Positions 34,495 to 43,567 of a stretch of 64,000 nucleotides of DNA are shown here, piece by piece. The notes beneath the pieces are model-generated. The model did not search any database. It saw only the letters and a program-made list of their open reading frames with translations, and was not told the DNA's origin. A program made the position numbers and the translations under genes. Numbering within the stretch: the first letter of the stretch is position 1; every line of letters starts with the position of its first letter. This stretch comes from Loktanella sp. (GTDB taxonomy: Bacteria > Pseudomonadota > Alphaproteobacteria > Rhodobacterales > Rhodobacteraceae), in assembly GCA_017390475.1 (NCBI GenBank), contig JAFPBO010000026.1, forward strand, positions 62,001 through 126,000, in the 5' to 3' direction.

Positions 34495-35549
34495 TATTGC
34501 GCCAGCGTATCAAGCCAAAGGTCCTGCATCGCCATATCCAGCGCATCATCAGGGGCTGGGTATAGCTGAGTCCGCGCAAGATAATCAGGCTGGTCATCCC
34601 AGCGCAGCACGGCTTTCTGATCGTCGCTCAGGAATTCACCGGCGGCGGCATTGGCTGGCATGCCCCAGAAGCAGGACGATGTCGCCAAACGCGCCTGCCC
34701 TTCGGGGCTGACGATGTATTTGACGAATTCCAGCGCCAGATCGGGCTGCTCTGTGCCTTCGACAACGCCCAGCGACTGGGTCCAGCGCACGGCACCTTCG
34801 GACGGGATGGTCCATGTCAGGTCGGGCTGTTCTTCGGCCAGCACGGCGGTCAACCATTCGCCACCACCGACAACGATATCCACCTCGCCCGTGGCCAATG
34901 CCGTTTGTGCTGCGACAACGCCAGCGACAGATGCGGCGCGGGACCTCATCGTTGCCATCACCTCACCCAGCGTGTCGAGATCGTCGGCGGTGATATCGGC
35001 GGTGGCGATGCCTTCGGCCATGGCGGCAAGGCCCATGACCGGCAGGTAGTAGTCGTAGATCGAAATGCGGCCTTGGTACTTATCGGACCACACAGTTGTC
35101 AGCGACTCCATGTCTGCCGGATCAACATTGGCGGCATTGTAAGAGATCGTATTGTAGCCGAACTTCTCTGTCACGGCATAGGTTACACCATCGACGGTGT
35201 TGACGTCATCCATCACGACTTCGGGAAAGAAGTCGCCGGTGGGCAATTCTTCGGCGGGCAATGGTGCCAGAATACCGGCATCAACCGCGCGGAACACATC
35301 GATCCCGTCGATCACCAACACGTCCCAGTCACCGGGACGCGATTGTTCCAGCAGAGCAAGTGCCGCCCCGGTGCCTTCATATTCGCGCAAGTTGACGGTG
35401 ACGTTATGCGCTGCCTCGAATGGTGCGATCAGTTCTGGGTCCATGTGGTCGCACCAGACCAGCGCATTCAGCTGATCCTGCGCTGCGGCGGCACCGGCCA
35501 TGCCGGTCAGGACCGTGGTCGTGAGCAGGGTCGAAGTCAGTTTGTTCAT
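34494..35549 (-). CDS. Extracellular solute-binding protein, PotD/F-like
   Basis: A 351-residue periplasmic receptor with signal peptide MNKLTSTLLTTTVLTGMAGA ending AAA before QDQLNALVW. The mature protein has YEGTGAALALLEQSRPGDWD and VTEKFGYNTISYN, in the style of spermidine/putrescine-type receptors. GGGAGA lies upstream of the ATG at 35549; the longer open frame reaching 36074 runs antisense through the TetR gene and is not real. Divergent TetR regulator suggests ligand-linked control. Polyamine, gamma-aminobutyrate-like or other cationic amine ligands are possible. Confidence 0.87.
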   Translation of the reverse strand: MNKLTSTLLTTTVLTGMAGAAAAQDQLNALVWCDHMDPELIAPFEAAHNVTVNLREYEGTGAALALLEQSRPGDWDVLVIDGIDVFRAVDAGILAPLPAEELPTGDFFPEVVMDDVNTVDGVTYAVTEKFGYNTISYNAANVDPADMESLTTVWSDKYQGRISIYDYYLPVMGLAAMAEGIATADITADDLDTLGEVMATMRSRAASVAGVVAAQTALATGEVDIVVGGGEWLTAVLAEEQPDLTWTIPSEGAVRWTQSLGVVEGTEQPDLALEFVKYIVSPEGQARLATSSCFWGMPANAAAGEFLSDDQKAVLRWDDQPDYLARTQLYPAPDDALDMAMQDLWLDTLAQ

Positions 35550-35675
35550 AATGCATTCTCCCGGTTGAAATTTTGCTGACGCGCTTTTTGCGCTGTTGTT
35601 GATAAAAAAGTTGAAGTCATTCATCTTTATAGTCAACACTAATTTTAGACCTGACACAAAAACTGAGGGCACCCC

Positions 35676-36293
35676 ATGTCCGGATTGCGCGAGAAACAGA
35701 AAGCCGACCGCGAAAGGCGTATTTTGCAGGCAGCCGTGACCAAGTTCCGGGCAGACGGCTATCGCGCAGTGCGGATAGAGGATTTGGCGGAAATCGCCGA
35801 AGTCTCGGTCGGGACGGTCTACAATTACTACCAGACCAAGGGCGATATCCTGATCGCCTGCGTCGCGATGGAGGTGGAGGAAGTGTTGACCGCAGGCCAC
35901 CACATCGTCTGCAATCCGCCGCGCGGCGTATCGGCGGCGCTGCTGTCGCTGATCATTTCCTATTACGATCACTCGCTGGAATATCTGTCGAAGGAAATGT
36001 GGCGTACCGCTATGGCGCTGGCGATCGAGGCACCGGGCACACCAAATGGCCGGCGGTATTTTGAGCTTGATCAACGGCTGGCGGCGCAGGTCACTGATCT
36101 CGTCATTGCCCTGCAGGACAGGGGCGAAGTGCGGCGCGATCTGGATGCGCGCGCGCTTGGCACTTTGATGTTCAACAACCTTAACCAGATGTTTCTGGAA
36201 TTCGTCCGCGATGATGCCATGACGCTGAAAGCCCTGCGCGATCAGGTCGCGGCCCAGACCCGCCCCATCGCAAGCCTGATCGCGGTCAGTTGA
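35676..36293 (+). CDS. TetR-family transcriptional regulator
   Basis: A 205-residue regulator. ERRILQAAVTKFRADGYRAV and IAEVSVGTVYNYYQTKGDIL form the TetR helix-turn-helix at residues about 14-60. The C-terminal ligand domain has no specific signature I recognise. It is divergent from the PotD-like receptor gene (126-base gap, AT-rich around 35600-35650) and probably controls it. Its 3' end overlaps the convergent BKACE gene by 8 bases. Confidence 0.88.
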   Translation: MSGLREKQKADRERRILQAAVTKFRADGYRAVRIEDLAEIAEVSVGTVYNYYQTKGDILIACVAMEVEEVLTAGHHIVCNPPRGVSAALLSLIISYYDHSLEYLSKEMWRTAMALAIEAPGTPNGRRYFELDQRLAAQVTDLVIALQDRGEVRRDLDARALGTLMFNNLNQMFLEFVRDDAMTLKALRDQVAAQTRPIASLIAVS

Positions 36294-37059
36294 TCAGCCG
36301 CGCCAGTTCGGCAACGCGCGCAGCGTTATCGGCGGCAATGCTGCCATCGGCCATATGCAGATTGTTTTCAAAACCGACCCGCATTTTGCCTCCCAGATTA
36401 TGCGCAGCGGTCAGGCAAGCTGTTTCTGTCGGCCCAAAGGCACAGATCCCCCAATCGGGTGTCAACCCGACCTGATCTGCCATGGTCAAAAACGGCGTCA
36501 GATCATCCGGCGCGCTGATCTGCCCCTTGGTGTAGCGCCCCAGCACATAGATCACGCTCAGGTCGGTTTGCGGGATCGTGCCTGCGGCAATCTCGGCGGC
36601 GAGCCATTGCACCTGCGAGGCATCGTAAAGGATATGCTGCACGGCGACACCCGCCTCGGACAGGCTGTGATAGCAGCGGCGGGCGGCCGCTTTGTCATCA
36701 TCACCCAGCATTTCGATAAGCCCGATAGAAACACCTTCGGGGGTGATCTGGCGAAGCAGGTCACGTTGATCGGTGGGGGTATAGCGGCCCACCGCCTCTG
36801 TCGTGATCTGCACCGGCATGTCGGGGACAGCCAGCGCCATTTCCGCGATCAATTCGGCATATAGCCCCGCATCCAGCACATGCGCACCATCGGCATCGCG
36901 GACATGGGCATGCAGCGCACCGGCCCCGGCGGCATGGCAGGCGCGGGCGACGGCGACGGTTTCAGCTATGGTAACGGGCAGCATGGGATGATCTTCCTTG
37001 CCGCGCCGTGCGCCATTGGGGGCGACCATGATCTGCGGCATGGGGGCAAGGCGGCTCAT
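36286..37059 (-). CDS. BKACE-family beta-keto acid cleavage enzyme
   Basis: A 257-residue TIM-barrel enzyme of the family typified by 3-keto-5-aminohexanoate cleavage enzyme (Kce). The first metal ligands are in LHAHVRDADG (HxH) and a later conserved segment is VGFENNLHMADGSIA. MVAPNGARRGKEDHP is the usual N-terminal signature. BKACEs condense a beta-keto acid with acetyl-CoA to give acetoacetate and a shorter CoA ester. It is slightly shorter than most relatives (270-300). The ATG overlaps the aminotransferase stop, so the beta-keto acid is probably made by that enzyme. Substrate unknown. Confidence 0.88.
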   Translation of the reverse strand: MSRLAPMPQIMVAPNGARRGKEDHPMLPVTIAETVAVARACHAAGAGALHAHVRDADGAHVLDAGLYAELIAEMALAVPDMPVQITTEAVGRYTPTDQRDLLRQITPEGVSIGLIEMLGDDDKAAARRCYHSLSEAGVAVQHILYDASQVQWLAAEIAAGTIPQTDLSVIYVLGRYTKGQISAPDDLTPFLTMADQVGLTPDWGICAFGPTETACLTAAHNLGGKMRVGFENNLHMADGSIAADNAARVAELARLIN

Positions 37060-38384
37060 GCGGCGAGCGCTGTGTCGATGGCCAGCGCCAGCTTGTCGGT
37101 CAGTTCACCGATCTGGTCGTCGCTGATGATGAACGGCGGGGCCAGCAGCACATGGTCCCCGCGCTGACCGTCAATCGTGCCGCCCATCGGGTAACAGATC
37201 AGCCCGGCATCCATCGCGGCAGCCTTGATTTTCGCGTGGAGTTTGCGGGCAGGGTCGAACACGGCCTTGGTTTCGCGATCTGCCACCAGTTCCAGCCCAC
37301 GAAACAATCCGCGGCCACGGATGTCGCCGATATGCGGATGCTGGCCGAACCGGTCGCGCAACGCAGCGTCGAGCAGGTTGCCCGCCTCTTGTACGCGCGG
37401 CAGTAAACCACGGTCACGGATTGCGCGCAGCACGGCACCGGCACCGGCGGCAGCCATGGCGTGGCCCATATAGGTGTGACCGTGCTGGAAAAAGCCGGAG
37501 CCGGCGGCGATAGCGTCGTAAATTTGCCCCGTGCAAATCAGCGCGCCGATAGGCTGATATCCGGCCCCCAGCCCCTTGGCCACGGTGATCATATCGGGGG
37601 CAACGCCATCCTCTGTGCAGGCATAAAGGTGGCCGGTGCGACCCATGCCGCACATCACCTCATCAAGGATCAGCAGAATGCCATGCCGGTCGCAAATCTC
37701 GCGGATGCGTTTCAGGTAGCCGGGCACAGCAGGTACCGCGCCCATCGTAGCGCCGACAACAGGTTCAGCGACGAAAGCCATCACTGTTTCAGGGCCAAGG
37801 CGCTGAATTTCGGCCTCTAGTTCGTCGGCGATACGCAAACCGTAGACTTTTGGCGTTTCACCGTCCTGCCGGTCGCGATATTCATAGCAGGGCGCGATAT
37901 GGCTGGTTTCTGCCAGCAAAGGCGCGAATTGTGCGCGCCGCCATGCATTGCCGCCAGCGGCAAGCGCGCCGAGCGTGTTGCCGTGATAGCTTTGCCTGCG
38001 GGCGATCACGCGGTGGCGCGCGGGCTGACCGATTTCCATGAAATACTGGCGCGCGAGTTTGATGGCGGCCTCTACCGCCTCTGACCCGCCAGAGACCAGA
38101 TAGACGCGATCCAACCCTGTGGGCGCATCGGCGATCAGCAAATCGGCGAGGTCTTCGGCGACTTGCGTGGTGAAAAACCCGGTATGGGCAAAGGCGATCT
38201 TGTCCAACTGGTCATGCAGGGCGGCACGCACGTCCGGGTCCGAATGGCCAAGGCAAGACACGGCGGCACCGCCAGAGCCGTCGAGGTAACGCTTGCCGTT
38301 AGCATCGATGACATAGCAACCGTCACCGGCAACGGCATGGGCAAGCTGGCCTTTCGTGGCGCGACCGAAAACGTGATGCGACAT
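37056..38384 (-). CDS. Class III aminotransferase (omega-amino acid type)
   Basis: A 442-residue PLP enzyme. YLVSGGSEAVEAAIKLARQY binds the cofactor phosphate, LILDEVMCGMGRTG holds the PLP-contacting Asp, and VAKGLGAGYQPIGAL contains the Schiff-base lysine. The family includes beta-alanine, GABA and taurine transaminases. The ATG at 38384 lies one base after the UspA stop; longer in-frame starts would fall inside uspA. Together with the downstream BKACE it suggests conversion of an amino acid to a beta-keto acid that is then cleaved. Confidence 0.9.
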   Translation of the reverse strand: MSHHVFGRATKGQLAHAVAGDGCYVIDANGKRYLDGSGGAAVSCLGHSDPDVRAALHDQLDKIAFAHTGFFTTQVAEDLADLLIADAPTGLDRVYLVSGGSEAVEAAIKLARQYFMEIGQPARHRVIARRQSYHGNTLGALAAGGNAWRRAQFAPLLAETSHIAPCYEYRDRQDGETPKVYGLRIADELEAEIQRLGPETVMAFVAEPVVGATMGAVPAVPGYLKRIREICDRHGILLILDEVMCGMGRTGHLYACTEDGVAPDMITVAKGLGAGYQPIGALICTGQIYDAIAAGSGFFQHGHTYMGHAMAAAGAGAVLRAIRDRGLLPRVQEAGNLLDAALRDRFGQHPHIGDIRGRGLFRGLELVADRETKAVFDPARKLHAKIKAAAMDAGLICYPMGGTIDGQRGDHVLLAPPFIISDDQIGELTDKLALAIDTALAA

Positions 38385-38385
38385 G

Positions 38386-38811
38386 TCAGCTTCTGACGAC
38401 ATAGACCGAGCAGCTTGCGTGCCGGACGACGCGCGCGGCATTCGGGCCGAGCAGATAATCACGGAATACCGGGCGGTGCGACCCCATGACGATCACATCC
38501 ACGGCCAGTTTCTGTGACGCGCGCAGGATTTCATCATAGATCGTTCCATGCAGGATATGCGGATGCACATCGACACTTTCAGGGACATGTTCGTTGATCC
38601 AGTCGGTCATTGCCTTGCCAAAGGCGGCAAGGGCATCTTTTTCATAGTTTTTCTTGAAATACCCGCTGACCTGGGCCAGCCCGAAGTCAGGCAGCACGCT
38701 GACGACATGCAGGGTGCCGTCTTCGCCGACCATCAGCAGAGCCTCTCGCAGCGCGGCGGGCCAGCTGACATTATCAGTCAGGTCGATCGGCATCAGGATG
38801 GATCTGGGCAT
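38386..38811 (-). CDS. Universal stress protein (UspA family)
   Basis: A 141-residue single-domain Usp. RSILMPIDLTDNVSWPAALR is the N-terminal strand with the nucleotide-contacting Asp, and VIVMGSHRPVFRDYLLG with ARVVRHASCSVYVVR is the C-terminal ATP-binding region, somewhat divergent from GxxGx9G[ST]. It lies 11 bases after the TRAP permease gene on the same strand. In Halomonas the UspA-like TeaD regulates its TRAP transporter by ATP-dependent binding, so a similar regulatory role is likely here by analogy. Confidence 0.9.
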   Translation of the reverse strand: MPRSILMPIDLTDNVSWPAALREALLMVGEDGTLHVVSVLPDFGLAQVSGYFKKNYEKDALAAFGKAMTDWINEHVPESVDVHPHILHGTIYDEILRASQKLAVDVIVMGSHRPVFRDYLLGPNAARVVRHASCSVYVVRS

Positions 38812-38822
38812 CGCGTTTATCC

Positions 38823-41465
38823 TCAGAAAGCGGGTTTGGTTTGCCTACGGCGCTGGAACATGATCACCAGACCCAAAAGCAGGAAGGCGGGCAGATAAAA
38901 CACTTCTGCCGGCATGCGGTCGCGGGGGACCTCTACCCGCAGGATTTCGACCATGTCATTGCCGTAGAAATCGAAGCTGCGCAGCGCGCCGGAAAATGCG
39001 CTGCCGGGCATCGGTTCTTCCATCATCATGAAGTCACCTTGTGGCATCAGGAACAGGCCAGTATTGGCCATACGCTGCATAGGCGGCGTGTCATCCACAT
39101 CGATCCGCAGGGTCGTCGTACGGATGTTGCCAGTCGTGAAATCAGGGCCAGATACGACGAAGCGTAAGTAGTCGCCCGGTTCGGTTTCTTCCAGCACCGT
39201 CTCGAAACTGGTGCCGGGCAATTCGGCAAAGCGCGGTTGCACCCGGTCGAGCCAGAAATTCGGCACAAACAGCGTGAAGGCGACCAGCAGCAGCGCTGCG
39301 GATTCCCACAGACGCGAAGGTGCGAAGAAATAGCCCTGGGTCGCCGCTGCAAACAGCAACATCGCAAAGGTCGCGACGACGAATATCTGTATCGCGATCA
39401 ATATGCCCGTGGTCGTTCCCAGATCGACGCCGAACAGGATCAGTGTCGGATTATAGATAAACAGGAACGGTAGCGCGACAGTGCGCAGGCTGTAGAAGAA
39501 CGCGGTAAAGCCGGTCTTGATCGGATCCCCCCCCGACACGGCGGCGGCCGCGAAACTGGCAAGGCCCACCGGCGGTGTCACATCGGCCATGATCCCGAAA
39601 TAGAACACGAACAAATGCGCTGCGATCAGCGGGATGATCAGCCCCTGATCCGCGCCAAGACTGACCACGACACCCGCCATCAAGGATGACACCACGATGT
39701 AATTCGCCGTGGTCGGCAGGCCGAGACCAAGGACCAGCGAAAATACCCCGACCAGCAGCAGCATGATGAACAGGTTGCCGCCGGACAGCAGTTCCACCAG
39801 CCCGGCCAGTTCGGTGCCGATGGGGGTCCGGGTGACAGTCGCTACGATGATACCCGCAGCACCGGTAGCCACGGCGATCCCGATCATATTGCGCGCACCG
39901 GCGACCATGCCTTCGATCAGATCATCGATACCGGCGCGGAACTGGCCGATCAGATCGGTTTCACCGCGCATCAGCGCCTTGATCGGTTTCTGTGTCAGCA
40001 GGATCGCGAACATCACCATCACAGCGTAGAATGCCGATTTCGCGGGCGATTGCCGTTCTACCATCAGAAACCAGACCAGCACGATGATCGGCAGCAGGTA
40101 ATGCAGGCCGGTTGGGACCACCTCGCCCATAACGGGCAGTTTGACCTGTTTGGCGTTAGGATCGTCGACTTCCAGTTCGGGCTTTTTGGACGCCACATAA
40201 AGCGCCGCAAGATACAGCCCAGTCACCGCTGCAAAAATCACCCAAGCCGCAATGCCCGGTGCTGCGCTGCGCAAGGCACCAACTGCCCAGATAACACCGT
40301 AAAAAATCGCACCCGCCACCGCAAAGCCAACGAAGACTTTCAGCAGCATAGTCAAAAGGTTGCCACCTTCACCCAAGGCGGGCATGTCGTTTTTCAGGGC
40401 TTCGAGGTGAACGATGTAGACCAGCGCGATGTAACTGATGATCGCCGGGATGAAGGCGTGTTTAATCACCTCAAGATAGGAAATCCCGATGAATTCGACC
40501 ATCAGGAAGGCCGCAGCACCCATCACGGGCGGCATGATCTGACCATTGACCGAGGATGATACTTCGACCGCGCCCGCCTTTTCGCTGGAAAAACCAACCC
40601 GCTTCATCAGCGGAATAGTGAATGTGCCGGTCGTGACGACGTTGGCGATGGAAGAACCAGAGATCAGGCCCGTCGCGGCGGAACCGACGACAGCGGCCTT
40701 GGCAGGCCCGCCACGCAGATGGCCCAGACCGGCAAAAGCCATCTTGATGAAATAATTGCCTGCCCCGGCCTTATCCAGCAAAGAGCCGAACAGCACGAAA
40801 AGGAACACGAAAGACGTCGAAACACCCAAGGGGATGCCGAACACGCCTTCGGTGGACAGCCATTGCGTGTTGATGATCGAATCAAGCGTTCGCCCGTTAT
40901 GGGCAATCAGGTCCGGGATCAGCCAGCCCTGGCCGAAATAACTATAGGCCAGAAAGATGCTGGCAACGATAGTCAGCGCCGGGCCGAGCGAACGGCGGCT
41001 GGCCTCCAGCAGGATCAGGATACCAAGGGCACCGATCCAGATCTGCGTTTGGGTCGGCAGGCCGGACCGTGCGGTACCCGCCAGTTCACGCGAAAACCAA
41101 AAAACATAAAGCGCAGAACCCGCACCGAGTATCGCCAACGCCCAATCATAAAGTGGGATATGGTCGCGCGGTGATGTCTTGGCTGCGGGGTAGGCCAGAA
41201 AGGCAAGCACAAGGGCCAGCGCAAGATGCATCGGCCGCGTCTGTTCGGAGCCGAGGATTTTGACAAAAGGCAATTGACCGAACCAGAATTGCGGTTCTGC
41301 GATCCAGACTTGGAACAAGGCCCAGAACAGCGCCAGCCCCGCGATCAACAGCGCCACCGCCCGGCTGCGGGGGTTGCGCGCACCGCTGTCGGTGGAGGCA
41401 ACCAGATCCTGCAATTCTTCGTCGGTAAAACCGCGCCGATCCTTGGCTTGTTTGTCGTTGCTCAT
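38823..41465 (-). CDS. TAXI-TRAP transporter fused permease (4TM plus 12TM, DUF3394 tail)
   Basis: An 880-residue fused DctQ-DctM membrane protein. The N-terminal third has about four to six helices, followed by the DctM core with GSSIANVVTTGTFTIPLMKR, VNGQIMPPVMGAAAFLMVEF and LPTTANYIVVSSLMAG. The C-terminal 200 residues include NFWLDRVQPRFAELPGTSFE, matching the DUF3394 domain of TAXI-type permeases. Such transporters use a sodium or proton gradient and a periplasmic TAXI receptor, encoded next (upstream). The usual length is about 640-880. Confidence 0.92.
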   Translation of the reverse strand: MSNDKQAKDRRGFTDEELQDLVASTDSGARNPRSRAVALLIAGLALFWALFQVWIAEPQFWFGQLPFVKILGSEQTRPMHLALALVLAFLAYPAAKTSPRDHIPLYDWALAILGAGSALYVFWFSRELAGTARSGLPTQTQIWIGALGILILLEASRRSLGPALTIVASIFLAYSYFGQGWLIPDLIAHNGRTLDSIINTQWLSTEGVFGIPLGVSTSFVFLFVLFGSLLDKAGAGNYFIKMAFAGLGHLRGGPAKAAVVGSAATGLISGSSIANVVTTGTFTIPLMKRVGFSSEKAGAVEVSSSVNGQIMPPVMGAAAFLMVEFIGISYLEVIKHAFIPAIISYIALVYIVHLEALKNDMPALGEGGNLLTMLLKVFVGFAVAGAIFYGVIWAVGALRSAAPGIAAWVIFAAVTGLYLAALYVASKKPELEVDDPNAKQVKLPVMGEVVPTGLHYLLPIIVLVWFLMVERQSPAKSAFYAVMVMFAILLTQKPIKALMRGETDLIGQFRAGIDDLIEGMVAGARNMIGIAVATGAAGIIVATVTRTPIGTELAGLVELLSGGNLFIMLLLVGVFSLVLGLGLPTTANYIVVSSLMAGVVVSLGADQGLIIPLIAAHLFVFYFGIMADVTPPVGLASFAAAAVSGGDPIKTGFTAFFYSLRTVALPFLFIYNPTLILFGVDLGTTTGILIAIQIFVVATFAMLLFAAATQGYFFAPSRLWESAALLLVAFTLFVPNFWLDRVQPRFAELPGTSFETVLEETEPGDYLRFVVSGPDFTTGNIRTTTLRIDVDDTPPMQRMANTGLFLMPQGDFMMMEEPMPGSAFSGALRSFDFYGNDMVEILRVEVPRDRMPAEVFYLPAFLLLGLVIMFQRRRQTKPAF

Positions 41466-41563
41466 GCCGGACCTCTTACTGTTGATATACAGGGGCTTGC
41501 CACATCTGCGCGCGGTCGGAACATGCCCGCCAACCGATAACAGCTGGCGGGCATGAGGTCAGA

Positions 41564-42529
41564 TTATTCCATCAAACCTGCTTCTTCGTAATACCGCACA
41601 GCGCCGTCATGCAGCGGGGCGGAATTACCGTCATTGACCATCTCAGCTGCTTCCAGCGCCGACAGTGCCGGGTGCAATTCGCGGAACTGATCAAGGTTTT
41701 CAAAGATCGCCTTGGTGGTCTCGTAAACCACTTCTTCCGACACGGCGGTCGACGTCACGAAAGTCGCACCCACACCGAATGTGGTCACGTCTTCATCGGT
41801 GCCGCGATACATGCCACCGGGGATGGTGGCAACGCGGTAATAAGGGTTCGCTTCGATCAGACCGTCGATCACATCGCCGGTCACATTGACCAGAATAGTG
41901 TCACAGGCGGTCGTGGCTTCCTGAATCGCACCGGAGGGGTGACCCACGGTATAAATCATCGCATCGATATTGTTGTCGCAAAGCGCTGCGGCCTGTTCGG
42001 CTGGCGGCAGTTCGGAGGCCACAGCGAAATCACTTGTGGTCCAGCCGATCGCGTCCATCACGACTTCCATCGTCGCACGCTGGCCGGAACCGGGGTTGCC
42101 GATATTGACGCGCTTGCCTTGCAGGTCTTCAAAATCGGTGATGCCGGAATCGGCACGCGCCACAACTGTGAAAGGTTCCGGATGCAGCGAGAAGACAGCG
42201 CGCAGGTCTTCGAACGCACCGGCGCTTTCAAAATCGGCCACGCCGTTGAACGAGTTGAATTGCGTATCGGATTGCGCGACGCCGAATTCCAGCTCACCCG
42301 AACGAATGGCGTTGATGTTGAAGACCGAGCCGCCGGTCGATTCCACACCGCAGCGGATGCCATGTTCGGCACGGTCGCGGTTCACCAAGCGACAGATCGC
42401 GCCGCCAGCGGGGTAATACACGCCGGTCACGCCGCCGGTCCCGATGGAAATGAATGTATCCTGTGCCTGTGCTGCACCGCCCGTCATTGCAACGGCGGCG
42501 GCTGCTGCGGCCATCCAGTTCTTGTTCAT
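41564..42529 (-). CDS. TAXI-family TRAP transporter solute receptor
   Basis: A 321-residue periplasmic protein with the signal peptide MNKNWMAAAAAAVAMTGGAA and cleavage near AQA-QD. FISIGTGGVTGVYYPAGGAI is the defining TAXI N-terminal sequence; VNIGNPGSGQRATMEVVMDA and YTVGHPSGAIQEATTAC are further family segments. GGGAGAAGG precedes the ATG. TAXI receptors known so far bind glutamate, 2-oxoglutarate or other carboxylates. First gene of the TRAP-Usp-aminotransferase-BKACE operon; ligand unknown. Confidence 0.93.
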   Translation of the reverse strand: MNKNWMAAAAAAVAMTGGAAQAQDTFISIGTGGVTGVYYPAGGAICRLVNRDRAEHGIRCGVESTGGSVFNINAIRSGELEFGVAQSDTQFNSFNGVADFESAGAFEDLRAVFSLHPEPFTVVARADSGITDFEDLQGKRVNIGNPGSGQRATMEVVMDAIGWTTSDFAVASELPPAEQAAALCDNNIDAMIYTVGHPSGAIQEATTACDTILVNVTGDVIDGLIEANPYYRVATIPGGMYRGTDEDVTTFGVGATFVTSTAVSEEVVYETTKAIFENLDQFRELHPALSALEAAEMVNDGNSAPLHDGAVRYYEEAGLME

Positions 42530-42706
42530 AACCTTCTCCCTTTTAGGTCAATGTCACGGCTGCCAAGGGACAGCCTGTTTTTCCGGCACCCGCACGTTGC
42601 GCAGGCATCCGGCCATGCCTTATTAGGGGTGCATCACGCGGTTTTGTCAAACCGTTAACCTGCACCGGGGGCTTGCACCTTTGCGCCCAAAACGGCACGA
42701 AGCCTT

Positions 42707-43567
42707 ATGACACAGACATTGCTTTCCTTCGGTCACGGTTTCAGCGCCCGCGCTTTGGCTGGGCTTTTGCGCCCGCAGGGCTGGCGGATCATCGGCACGA
42801 CACGGTCCGATGACAAGGCCGCGCGCCTGATGGCGGAAGGGGTAGAACCCCGGATCTGGCCCGGTGCCGATATGCGCCCGGCGCTGGATTGTGCGACGCA
42901 TCTGCTGATTTCGGCAGCACCGGACGAAAGCGGCGATCCGGTTCTGGCTGAATTGCAGGACGAGATTGCGCAGCGCGCCGGGCAGTTCGCATGGGTTGGC
43001 TATCTGTCCACCACCGGGGTTTATGGCGATCACGCTGGCGATTGGGTGGATGAAACCACCCCGCTGACCCCCGCCACCAAACGCGGCATCGCGCGGGTGC
43101 AGTCAGAGGCTGCTTGGTCCGCGATCCCCGGCCTGCCTTTGCATATCTTCCGCCTTGCGGGCATCTATGGTCCCGGGCGCGGCCCCTTTGCCAAGGTGCG
43201 CGACGGATCAGCCCGCCGGATCATCAAGCCGGGGCAAGTGTTCAGCCGCACCCATGTCGCCGATATCGCGCAGGTGCTGGCCGCCTCCATTGCGCGGCCC
43301 AATCCCGGCGGGATCTATAACGTCTGCGACGATGATCCCGCCCCGCCCGAGGATGTGATCGGCTATGCTGCTGAATTGCTGGGCCTGCCGCTGCCACCGG
43401 CCGAGGATTTCGCGACAGCCGAAATGACCCCGATGGCGCGCAGTTTCTATGCCGAAAGCAAGAAGGTCAGCAATGCCCGGATCAAGGATGAACTGGGCGT
43501 GAAACTGATCTATCCTGACTATCGCAGCGGTCTTAAGGCATTGTTGGCGCAGGAAGATAGCGCCTGA
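42707..43567 (+). CDS. NAD-dependent epimerase/dehydratase-like SDR (YeeZ type)
   Basis: A 286-residue extended/atypical SDR. LSFGHGFSARALAGLL is the Rossmann start and YLSTTGVYGDHAGDWVDETT with LHIFRLAGIYGPGRGPF are typical of the YeeZ/epimerase-like group. The catalytic YxxxK pattern is not evident, so enzymatic activity is uncertain. The 177-base region upstream separates it from the divergent TAXI receptor; it contains only a GGCTG/CAGCC inverted repeat (42558-42575). The last 35 bases overlap the convergent membrane protein gene. Confidence 0.85.
   Translation: MTQTLLSFGHGFSARALAGLLRPQGWRIIGTTRSDDKAARLMAEGVEPRIWPGADMRPALDCATHLLISAAPDESGDPVLAELQDEIAQRAGQFAWVGYLSTTGVYGDHAGDWVDETTPLTPATKRGIARVQSEAAWSAIPGLPLHIFRLAGIYGPGRGPFAKVRDGSARRIIKPGQVFSRTHVADIAQVLAASIARPNPGGIYNVCDDDPAPPEDVIGYAAELLGLPLPPAEDFATAEMTPMARSFYAESKKVSNARIKDELGVKLIYPDYRSGLKALLAQEDSA

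Noticed and set aside
35550-35675. Operator for the TetR regulator between it and the PotD-like gene
   Set aside because: The region is AT-rich and has AGTTGA and TCAACA near each other, but no convincing inverted repeat could be defined.
37056-38384. Aminotransferase as the missing beta-alanine step of the pyrimidine pathway
   Set aside because: Class III enzymes include beta-alanine transaminases, but this gene is coupled to BKACE and the TRAP operon 18 kb away with no RutR-type site seen, so the link was not called.
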